From: Candidatus Aegiribacteria sp. | GTDB taxonomy: Bacteria; Fermentibacterota; Fermentibacteria; Fermentibacterales; Fermentibacteraceae | Direction: 5' to 3' | Assembly: GCA_021107345.1 (NCBI GenBank) | Contig: JAIOSX010000208.1 | Location: forward strand, 1 to 5,230 | DNA: 5,230 nt | Part shown: positions 1-5,230 of the stretch, piece after piece | Position numbering within the stretch: the stretch's first letter is position 1 | Layout of the letters: the number at the start of each line of letters is the position of its first letter | Position numbers and translations under genes: made by a program | The notes under the pieces: generated by a model | Told to the model about the DNA's origin: nothing | The model's database searches: none | What the model saw: the letters and a program-made list of their open reading frames with translations, nothing else

Positions 1-24
1 ACACTTTGCGTTGTTGTTTGTATC

Positions 25-36
25 TTTTTTTTTTTT
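25..36 (+). repeat. 12-T homopolymer at the 5' end of the protease frame
   Basis: Twelve consecutive T bases follow TATC. In the protease frame they encode four Phe residues at the end of a hydrophobic stretch, so an indel of one or two bases would disconnect any upstream signal peptide from the protease. It could be a slippage-prone (phase-variable) tract, a sequencing artefact, or the U-tract of a terminator whose hairpin would lie left of the window. No hairpin is visible in the 24 bases before it. Confidence 0.85.
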
Positions 37-54
37 AAGGAAGAAGCCGCAAAC

Positions 55-2244
55 GTGTTTTGTTGCCGTGACCTGAGTTTAGGACGGTGCTTCTCCGGAT
101 TTGACCAACCCCACCGTTCCATTAGCCGTGAAGCACTTGAGGGCTCCGTTGGAATTGGAGGTAACCACTCATTTTCCAAGGAACCCATTTCTGGAGATAA
201 CTCCTACGATCCCGTTCCATTTACCTACCTTCCGGAGGCGTACAGTCATGGCTCGTATCCTTCACAGAATGCTGTATTTGAAGATTCCGGAACCCTTCGC
301 GGAGTGAACATGGGCCGATTCACTGTCATTCCCTTCCATTGGGATGCTGAAACAGGCCTCCTTACCGTTACCCCCAGGCTCCGTATAACCGTGGATCTTG
401 GTGGAAACGTTCACATCGACCCAAGACTTCAGAGCAGGTTCTTCATGAATACCTACAGGACCCTTGTCAATTCGGAGATTCTCGGTGAACCTGAAAGGAC
501 TATAAGCTCCGAAAGCAGTGAACCGGTGAAAGCCTACAACATCACGGAGGCAATGGAAATCACTGAAGCCGATCTGCTGATAATCGCCGGTGATGATTTT
601 GTTGATACAATGATGGATACTTTCATCGATGCGAAAATGGATCAGGGCTACCTTACCGCCATAGTAGCCGCAGGCAGCTGGACCCAGACAGAGATCAAGA
701 ACTACATACAGAACGCATATGATAACTGGGTCATACCCCCAAGTTTCATTCTTTTCGTTGGAGATCAGGGAGATCTTACAAGCTTCAGTGCTTCCACCGG
801 CATATACAGCGACAATCGCTACTGTTGTATGGACGGATCCAGCGATTTCAATGCCGATATCTTCAACGCCAGGTTTGTAACCTCCACAAGCTATTATTCA
901 TTTGTGGAGGAAAAAATTCTCAAATGGCAATTCGACCCACTGATGGACGCGGATTTCTGGGGGAATGTTCTCTGTGCGGGATACTTCCAGGCTAACAGTT
1001 CCACAAGCACAATCGCGAATCGCTGGTTCTGCTTCACATGCGAAACAGTCCGCGATACATATATGACCATCTACGGAAAGACGGTTCAGCGGGAGTACAC
1101 CAAGAATACTTCGGCTACACCTCCTTATTACTACAGATCCGACCTTCCCAGTGCAGGACAGGAAATCCCCGGTGATATTGTCTGGGATGGTAACGCAACA
1201 GGGATTCTCGCAAGCATCAATGATGGAGTTTTCCTTGTGCAGCACAGGGACCATGGAGGCATCAGCGGATGGGGGCACCCGGTGTTCTACACATCCCATC
1301 TCTCTGGTTTAACGAACGGCGAGAAAACTCCTATGGTCATGAGTGTTAATTGCCTTACAGGCCAGTTTTCAAGTAATTGCTTTGCTGAAAATTTCTTCCG
1401 GATGGAGGGCGGAGCGGTAGGTGTCCTGGCTGCAACAGGTGTTAGTTATAGCTACTGGAACGATTACATCTGCTACGGTCTGTATAAATCCTTCAACGAC
1501 GAGTATATCAACCCTCCGGCGCTGTACACCGATCCAACAGGTAACTACCTTACCGGCCAGGCGCTCATGTGTTCAAAGATTGAGATGGAAGCTTCCGCTC
1601 CGATGTGTCCGTATCCAACCGATCGTACCGAGAAAGAGTGGGATCTTTTCCACTGGTTCGGCGACCCCACCATGGATATGCGCACAGCAGTGCCACATGA
1701 CCTTTCAGTAACCGCTCCTGCGAGCTTGCCGGAAGGCTCCACTCAGGCTGTCTTCTCCGTAAGCGAATCGGATGGTGTCGTCGAAAATGCTCTTGTCTGC
1801 ATAACCCATGACAATCTCTGGGCAAGCGGTCTTACCGACGCCACCGGTAATATTATTCTTACTTTCGATGCGATCGGAGACTTGAGCAATATCTGCTGGA
1901 TGGTAACCTCCCATAACGCGCTTCCCGAAGAGGGTGTTATTAATAGTGTGGGAATCGGAGATAGTCCCGAAATGACCATAATAACCACAATAGGATTACC
2001 TCATCCCAACCCGGCAAACGGTCATGTTACCTTCCCGGTTTCGCTCTCGAGCGAAGGCAGTTTCGAGATGACCATCTACGATACCGCCGGAAGGGCTGTA
2101 GCAACTGTACACTCCGGAGAACTCGAAGCTGGTACCCATTCACTCGTCTGGGATATCTGTGACGTGCCTCAGGGTATTTACATGGTCCGATCCATCGATC
2201 CTGCAGGTTCGGTTACCACCAACAGAATAGTTGTATGTAAATAA
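55..2244 (+). CDS. Gingipain-like secreted cysteine protease (peptidase family C25) with C-terminal sorting domain
   Basis: Probable extracytoplasmic endopeptidase. Residue numbers count from the GTG at 55. Residues about 50-120 resemble the C25 propeptide (YPSQ, LRGV, then VIPFHWDAETGLLTV). The catalytic domain spans about 160-545: it has IKNYIQNAYDNW and FILFVGD (231-237), the catalytic His400 in DHGG and the catalytic Cys433 in VNCLTGQF. The 33-residue His-Cys spacing equals that I recall for RgpB (His211/Cys244). FGDPTMDM (535-542) closes the domain. An Ig-like stretch follows (about 549-640), and the last 80 residues form a Por-secretion/FlgD-Ig-like tail (PHPNPANG, IYDTAGRAV, GIYMVRS). 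No signal peptide follows the GTG at 55. The same frame is open back to base 1 and encodes a hydrophobic run (LCVVVCIFFFF), so the real start probably lies left of the window; AAGGA at 37-41 is 13 bases from this GTG. Cleavage specificity cannot be read from the sequence. The family call is firm; the start is not. Confidence 0.9.
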   Translation: MFCCRDLSLGRCFSGFDQPHRSISREALEGSVGIGGNHSFSKEPISGDNSYDPVPFTYLPEAYSHGSYPSQNAVFEDSGTLRGVNMGRFTVIPFHWDAETGLLTVTPRLRITVDLGGNVHIDPRLQSRFFMNTYRTLVNSEILGEPERTISSESSEPVKAYNITEAMEITEADLLIIAGDDFVDTMMDTFIDAKMDQGYLTAIVAAGSWTQTEIKNYIQNAYDNWVIPPSFILFVGDQGDLTSFSASTGIYSDNRYCCMDGSSDFNADIFNARFVTSTSYYSFVEEKILKWQFDPLMDADFWGNVLCAGYFQANSSTSTIANRWFCFTCETVRDTYMTIYGKTVQREYTKNTSATPPYYYRSDLPSAGQEIPGDIVWDGNATGILASINDGVFLVQHRDHGGISGWGHPVFYTSHLSGLTNGEKTPMVMSVNCLTGQFSSNCFAENFFRMEGGAVGVLAATGVSYSYWNDYICYGLYKSFNDEYINPPALYTDPTGNYLTGQALMCSKIEMEASAPMCPYPTDRTEKEWDLFHWFGDPTMDMRTAVPHDLSVTAPASLPEGSTQAVFSVSESDGVVENALVCITHDNLWASGLTDATGNIILTFDAIGDLSNICWMVTSHNALPEEGVINSVGIGDSPEMTIITTIGLPHPNPANGHVTFPVSLSSEGSFEMTIYDTAGRAVATVHSGELEAGTHSLVWDICDVPQGIYMVRSIDPAGSVTTNRIVVCK

Positions 2245-2261
2245 TCTTTGTGTATCTGAAT

Positions 2262-2291
2262 AAAGGGCGGAGTAGAAGGCTCCGCCTTTTT
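2262..2291 (+). terminator. Intrinsic terminator of the protease gene, probably bidirectional
   Basis: A 7-bp perfect GC-rich stem (GGCGGAG at 2266-2272, CTCCGCC at 2280-2286) with a 7-base loop is followed by TTTTT (2287-2291). It starts about 17 bases after the protease stop codon. A/T pairs can extend the stem outward. Read on the minus strand, the same stem is followed by CTTTATT, so it can also end the leftward transcript of the DUF4416 gene, though with a weaker T-tract. This fits its place between convergent genes. Confidence 0.88.
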
Positions 2292-2313
2292 CATTGAAGC
2301 ACTCCAGTCCGTT

Positions 2314-2369
2314 GACACTCTGGATAACTCCGTTTCACTAAAAGTAGTGTCTATCCAGATGAAAGTGTT
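2314..2369. repeat. Multi-stem inverted repeat between convergent genes
   Basis: Three nested stems can form: ACACT (2315-2319) with AGTGT (2364-2368); CTGGATA (2320-2326) with TATCCAG (2352-2358), leaving a 5-base bulge; and CACTA (2336-2340) with TAGTG (2345-2349), closing an AAAG loop. The inner stem sits in a 9/2 internal loop. No T-tract follows directly on either strand, so this is not a classical terminator. It lies in the 3' untranslated region of the DUF4416 transcript, upstream of the shared terminator. It could be a 3' RNA-stabilising structure or a remnant of a small interspersed repeat. Confidence 0.55.
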
Positions 2370-2413
2370 TCTGCGATGATTTTTTGAACAATCCGTTCTT
2401 AACATCAAAAATA

Positions 2414-2965
2414 TCATTTTCCGAATGATGATCGCAGAATTCTGCAGTAGCTTCTTCTAATTTCTAACATAAAATCATTGAACCTTCCGTCAATAAAATC
2501 GGGGAAACTGTGATCCGGAGCGATGAACCGACCATGACCGTACCGGAGGCAGGTATGCGCCCATACACCCCGACCGATGTAGATCTTGTCGGGAGCGCTC
2601 TTGAATGATGCGAGGACCAATTTCCCATAGTCCAGGTATCCAGGATCGATGTTAATCCTTCTGTTGCTGTGTTTGTCCAGAAACTGTTCCTCGAGTTCAG
2701 CACAGATAAGCTTCCATTCGGCTAGTCGGGATGCGTCCCTGAGCATTTTGAAACTGAACCACTGCCTTGTCAGCTTCTCTCCCATTTCCTTTTCATAGTA
2801 ATCCGAAAGATCGAAGTGGTAGAGTCCACTGACGAGGTCTGTGTTGCCGAAGTAAGATTCAAGCAGCGGCTCCGTTTTCTTTTTCAACTCTTCATCCGAC
2901 GAGATAACGCTTATCACCGGGATTACCGGGGGAACTCCTACCGGTCCAGACATGATCTTTCCCAT
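2414..2965 (-). CDS. DUF4416 family protein
   Basis: A 183-residue cytoplasmic-looking protein with no signal peptide or membrane segment. It matches my recollection of DUF4416 along its whole length: MGKI with a nearby Pro-rich start, FDLSDYYEKEMG (51-62), NIDPGYLDYGKLVLASFK (105-122), IYIGRGVWAH (128-137) and FPDF (154-157). The biochemical function of the family is unknown to me and I propose none. It is the second gene of a leftward pair; its start lies 28 bases inside the end of the NAT-like gene, which suggests translational coupling. The ATG at 2965 gives the family-typical MGxI start, but AAGGA directly abuts it. The in-frame ATG at 2953 has that AAGGA 12 bases upstream and is an alternative. 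Confidence 0.85.
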   Translation of the reverse strand: MGKIMSGPVGVPPVIPVISVISSDEELKKKTEPLLESYFGNTDLVSGLYHFDLSDYYEKEMGEKLTRQWFSFKMLRDASRLAEWKLICAELEEQFLDKHSNRRINIDPGYLDYGKLVLASFKSAPDKIYIGRGVWAHTCLRYGHGRFIAPDHSFPDFIDGRFNDFMLEIRRSYCRILRSSFGK

Positions 2966-3753
2966 TCCTTCTCGGCAGCTTCTGCTATTTCGCAGCTCAG
3001 TCCGAAATATGCCTCAACCTTCTCGGGATAGTTACTCTTTAGCTTTTCGTTCGTTTTGCCGTGGGAAGTAACCCTGCGGAGGTTCATGTTATGAGCCGAC
3101 AATCTTCCGTCTTCGTTTCTGCAGTTCAGATGAAGGCTGTTCATACCTGTTGCAACGAAGGATTTCAGCCAGTGGTTCCTGAACTCGGTGGAATTGACAG
3201 GATCCATTCTGATACGGTATTTCCAGTTTCTGATGTCATCATCAATAGAATAGAGATCAAAGGAATTCCCCTTTTCTGATGGCTCCCAGACAAGTGTCTG
3301 CAAAGATGTATCAATCTGAGACGCTTTCCCGGGTTCCATCAATACAGGAACCGGCACAAGGTAACCCGGGTCCGCCAGAAAACTCATTCCATCCTCCACG
3401 ATAACCGAAAGGGCGCAGTGTATATTCTTTCCATGATTCATATCAGCCATGACAGGATGGCAGTAAAAGCCAGCACAGGATAAAATCGTACCCAGAGCTT
3501 CGGTAAGGGAAAAGCAGGTGCCTCCTGTACCTTTCTCTATATGCTCGCTTATCACAGTATCAGCCAGTCTGAGTCTTTCCTCTGCGGGAAACCGCTGTGC
3601 TTTTATCAGGAACTTGGTTAGGTTTTCCCATGGAATACGTGAGAAATGGGATAGAATAATCTGGAGGGAATCCCTGTCGGGTCTGTTTGGCGATATACCG
3701 AAATGATCGAAGAACATGGCCGCAGTCTTTTTCATCCTCTGTTGATCGTCCAT
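2938..3753 (-). CDS. Arylamine N-acetyltransferase-like protein (NAT / Acetyltransf_2 superfamily)
   Basis: A 271-residue protein, the usual length for NATs, which transfer acyl groups from CoA to arylamines, hydrazines or related amines through a Cys-His-Asp triad. The visible signature runs IPWENL (40-45, the family's IPFENL), Cys80 in GTGGTCFSLTEAL, His112 in NIHCALSV, and Asp128 in LADPGY. All three triad residues are present in the expected order. The segment around Cys80 is divergent: the usual RGGxCFExN reads GTGGTCFSLT. The substrate may therefore not be a classical arylamine, and an amide synthase-like role is possible. I chose the ATG at 3753 (MDDQQR) because AAAGGA lies about 9 bases upstream; the frame extends to a GTG at 3804 with a poorly placed ribosome site. 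It heads a two-gene operon and overlaps the DUF4416 gene by 28 bases. Confidence 0.83.
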   Translation of the reverse strand: MDDQQRMKKTAAMFFDHFGISPNRPDRDSLQIILSHFSRIPWENLTKFLIKAQRFPAEERLRLADTVISEHIEKGTGGTCFSLTEALGTILSCAGFYCHPVMADMNHGKNIHCALSVIVEDGMSFLADPGYLVPVPVLMEPGKASQIDTSLQTLVWEPSEKGNSFDLYSIDDDIRNWKYRIRMDPVNSTEFRNHWLKSFVATGMNSLHLNCRNEDGRLSAHNMNLRRVTSHGKTNEKLKSNYPEKVEAYFGLSCEIAEAAEKEWERSCLDR

Positions 3754-3788
3754 CCGGGTATTTCCTTTCGTCAAAGTCTGCTGAGATC

Positions 3789-3803
3789 TGAAGCATCGCT
3801 TCA
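3789..3803. promoter_or_regulatory. Perfect inverted repeat in the divergent intergenic region
   Basis: TGAAGC, ATC, GCTTCA form a perfect 6-bp palindrome with a 3-base spacer. It lies between the divergently read NAT-like gene (start 3753) and radical SAM gene (start 3830). The position suits an operator or a small hairpin in a 5' leader. The whole spacer is 76 bases and I could not identify a convincing -10/-35 pair on either strand, so a regulatory role is inferred from position only. Confidence 0.35.
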
Positions 3804-3809
3804 CTCCTC

Positions 3810-3815
3810 AGGAGG
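3810..3815 (+). promoter_or_regulatory. Ribosome binding site of the radical SAM gene
   Basis: AGGAGG followed by GG is a near-perfect anti-Shine-Dalgarno complement, but it sits 14 bases before the ATG at 3830, longer than the usual 5-9. No other in-frame start lies closer with family-like sequence, so 3830 is retained. Confidence 0.5.
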
Positions 3816-3829
3816 GGTGTGAAAGTTTA

Positions 3830-4804
3830 ATGGAAGATAAGCGCATCCGCAACCTTAACAGCTTCTTCAGGCACATCTTTGGAAGAAAAACCTACAAAGT
3901 TGGCCTGTGGGGAGGCTTTTCATGCCCCAACAGGGATGGAACGCTCAGCAGCGATGGATGCACCTTCTGCAACCCCCGCTCCAGCCATCCAAAGAGCTAT
4001 GTAGAGGGTAAATCGATTACAGAACAGCTCATCGATGGCTGCAGGTACATTACCTGGAGATTCAATGCGAACAGCTTCCTCCCGTATTTTCAGGACTACA
4101 CGACAACTTACGGAGACCTGGACGAACTGGATGCTCTCTATTCAGAGGCTCTTTCATATCCGGGAGTTGTGGGCCTTTCACTGTGTACACGTCCGGACTG
4201 CCTTTCAGAACCAGTGCTTGATTATCTCGAAGCTCTTTCCAGGCGGACATTCCTCTGGGTAGAGGTTGGTGTACAAACTTCTGACGACAGTATTTTAAGC
4301 GACATGAACAGATGCCACACCTCCCTTGATACACTGAATTCCTTCAAAGCTCTGCATGCAAGAAAGATCTTCTCCGCTGCCCACATGATAATAGGCTATC
4401 CCGGTTCCAGCAGAGAAACTGTACTGGCTGATGCAGCATTTATCAGGAAATCCGGAACAGATGGAGTCAAGCTTCAGAACCTGCATATAGTAAAGAATAC
4501 CCCCATTGAAGAACAATTCACATCAGGTGAATTCGAGCTTATGACAATAGATGAATACACTGACATGGTGATTCTATTCCTTGAACACACTGAACCAGAT
4601 GTAGTAATACTCAGGCTCACCGGAGAGGCTCCTGACAAACTGACAGTAGCCCCCCAATGGTCTCTGCATAAGATGATCATTCTGAACGGGATACATGAAG
4701 AGATGAAACTTAGGGACACCTGGCAGGGGAAGGCTCTGGGGTTCACAAAATCGTCTGTTGAGAAACCACTGAAGAATATTCGATCCAACTTCAGACCGGA
4801 CTGA
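3830..4804 (+). CDS. YhcC-like radical SAM protein (TIGR01212 family)
   Basis: A 324-residue cytoplasmic radical SAM enzyme. Cys32, Cys44 and Cys47 in SCPNRDGTLSSDGCTFCN give the CX11CX2C iron-sulfur motif that I recall in E. coli YhcC, unlike the common CX3CX2C. Further landmarks shared with that family are YFQDYTTTYGD (86-96), CTRPDC (119-124), VEVGVQT (144-150), HMIIGYPG (185-192), GVKLQNLHIVKNT (212-224) and LTGEAP (263-268). The length is close to YhcC, and the N-terminus aligns from the first residues, which supports the ATG at 3830. The family is related to Elp3-type radical SAM proteins; its reaction and substrate are not established to my knowledge. It diverges from the NAT-like gene, and asnS follows on the same strand after 107 bases. 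No intrinsic terminator is visible between them, so read-through into asnS is possible. Confidence 0.92.
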   Translation: MEDKRIRNLNSFFRHIFGRKTYKVGLWGGFSCPNRDGTLSSDGCTFCNPRSSHPKSYVEGKSITEQLIDGCRYITWRFNANSFLPYFQDYTTTYGDLDELDALYSEALSYPGVVGLSLCTRPDCLSEPVLDYLEALSRRTFLWVEVGVQTSDDSILSDMNRCHTSLDTLNSFKALHARKIFSAAHMIIGYPGSSRETVLADAAFIRKSGTDGVKLQNLHIVKNTPIEEQFTSGEFELMTIDEYTDMVILFLEHTEPDVVILRLTGEAPDKLTVAPQWSLHKMIILNGIHEEMKLRDTWQGKALGFTKSSVEKPLKNIRSNFRPD

Positions 4805-4869
4805 ACCATTGCAGGAACACAGCTCCCTTCATAGATTAAACTCTCCGAATTCTCAAAATTGAACCGAAC

Positions 4870-4886
4870 CGGGAATCTTATTCCCG
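4870..4886 (+). promoter_or_regulatory. Hairpin in the leader before asnS
   Basis: CGGGAAT (4870-4876), a CTT loop, and ATTCCCG (4880-4886) form a perfect 7-bp stem 25 bases before the asnS start codon. No T-run follows, so it is not an intrinsic terminator. It could affect translation initiation or mark a processing site. No T-box features (specifier loop, antiterminator TGGN sequence) are recognisable in the 107-base gap. Confidence 0.4.
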
Positions 4887-4911
4887 AGATACCTGTTAAC
4901 TGGGGGACCTG

Positions 4912-5230
4912 ATGATTGAGCGAACATCCGTTAAATCCATTCTCGAGGGAAAATGCAAAGAGGAAAGAGTAACCGTATACGGCTGGATTCGAACTGCAAG
5001 GTCAGGTAAGAATGTTACATTCGCATCCATAACAGATGGTTCGGTTTCTTCTCCCTTGCAGGTCGTATTCGACCGGGATAAGTTCGATGATATCTCAGGG
5101 CTTGCTACTGGAGCATGTATAAGAGTTTTCGGAAGTATCGTCGAATCGCCCGGAGCTGAACAATCCCGGGAGATCAGTGCGGAAGAATTTGAAATAATCG
5201 GCCCGGTCGGAGATGATTATCCTCTTCAGA
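4912..5230 (+). CDS. asnS: Asparaginyl-tRNA synthetase, N-terminal part (cut by the window end)
   Basis: Class IIb aminoacyl-tRNA synthetase that charges tRNA-Asn with asparagine in the cytoplasm. The 106 complete codons visible cover the OB-fold anticodon-binding domain: VTVYGWIRTARSGKNVTF (residues 22-39), ITDGS, LQVVFDRD, a GACIRVFGSIVESPGAEQ segment, and ending in GDDYPLQ, where the family continues into the catalytic domain. The SGKN and SPGAEQ forms, with YPLQ at the end, fit AsnRS better than AspRS, which normally carries GWV..RRDHGG in this region. The catalytic motifs are beyond the window, so discrimination rests on the N-domain. GGGGGA at 4902-4907 lies 4 bases before the ATG and serves as ribosome binding site. 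The radical SAM gene ends 107 bases upstream on the same strand. Confidence 0.92.
   Translation, partial: MIERTSVKSILEGKCKEERVTVYGWIRTARSGKNVTFASITDGSVSSPLQVVFDRDKFDDISGLATGACIRVFGSIVESPGAEQSREISAEEFEIIGPVGDDYPLQ

Noticed and set aside
898..1299. 133-codon open frame on the minus strand inside the protease gene
   Set aside because: It is fully antisense to the conserved catalytic region, has no recognisable domain, and its composition follows the opposite-strand coding frame.
2379..2386. T-run (ATTTTTTG) near the DUF4416 stop, considered as a terminator
   Set aside because: The strong palindrome at 2314-2369 lies to its left, so on the plus strand the run follows the structure by about 11 bases, too far for an intrinsic terminator. 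On the minus strand it is an A-run.
2178..2417. 79-codon minus-strand frame spanning the protease end and the intergenic region
   Set aside because: It runs through the terminator hairpin and the inverted repeat, overlaps the conserved C-terminal tail of the protease, and resembles no known family.
3754..3804. N-terminal extension of the NAT-like protein to a GTG at 3804
   Set aside because: The extra 17 residues are not NAT-like, and AGGA abuts the GTG with no spacing, while the ATG at 3753 has a well-spaced AAAGGA.
4474..4809. 111-codon minus-strand frame under the radical SAM gene
   Set aside because: It is antisense to a clearly conserved coding sequence and shows no motif of its own.
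4809..4837. Possible promoter before asnS: TTGCAG, 17 bases, TAGATT
   Set aside because: Only 3 of 6 and 4 of 6 positions match the sigma-70 consensus, and the promoter consensus of this lineage is unknown; the match is not better than chance.

Overview
The window looks like a chromosomal segment from an uncultured bacterium, probably of the FCB superphylum; a Fermentibacteria-like lineage is my best guess. The basis is a gingipain-type (C25) secreted protease with a C-terminal sorting/FlgD-Ig-like tail, a DUF4416 protein, and balanced base composition. This placement is inferred from gene content, not from a marker-gene tree. No phage, insertion sequence, CRISPR array, tRNA or rRNA is visible.

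Layout. (1) Positions 1-2244 (+) hold most of a large secreted cysteine protease of the gingipain family: propeptide, catalytic domain with a His/Cys pair, Ig-like domain and C-terminal sorting-type domain. The frame is open to the left window edge and runs through a 12-T homopolymer, so its true N-terminus is not settled. (2) Positions 2245-2413 lie between convergent genes. They contain a strong intrinsic terminator, probably bidirectional, and a second, multi-stem inverted repeat. (3) Positions 2414-3753 (-) form a two-gene operon with overlapping reading frames: an arylamine N-acetyltransferase-like protein followed by a DUF4416 protein. (4) Positions 3754-3829 are a divergent intergenic region with a 6-bp perfect inverted repeat. 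(5) Positions 3830-4804 (+) encode a YhcC/TIGR01212-type radical SAM protein. (6) Positions 4805-4911 are a leader containing a compact hairpin. (7) Position 4912 to the window end (+) is the N-terminal anticodon-binding domain of asparaginyl-tRNA synthetase, cut by the window.

The genes do not make one obvious pathway. The protease acts outside the cytoplasm. The NAT-like/DUF4416 pair is a tight translational unit of unknown purpose. The radical SAM gene and asnS are housekeeping-type neighbours on the same strand. I see no convincing new defence or mobile system. The points most worth a second look are the homopolymer at the protease N-terminus, the NAT-like/DUF4416 overlap, and the unexplained RNA-like structure between the convergent genes.
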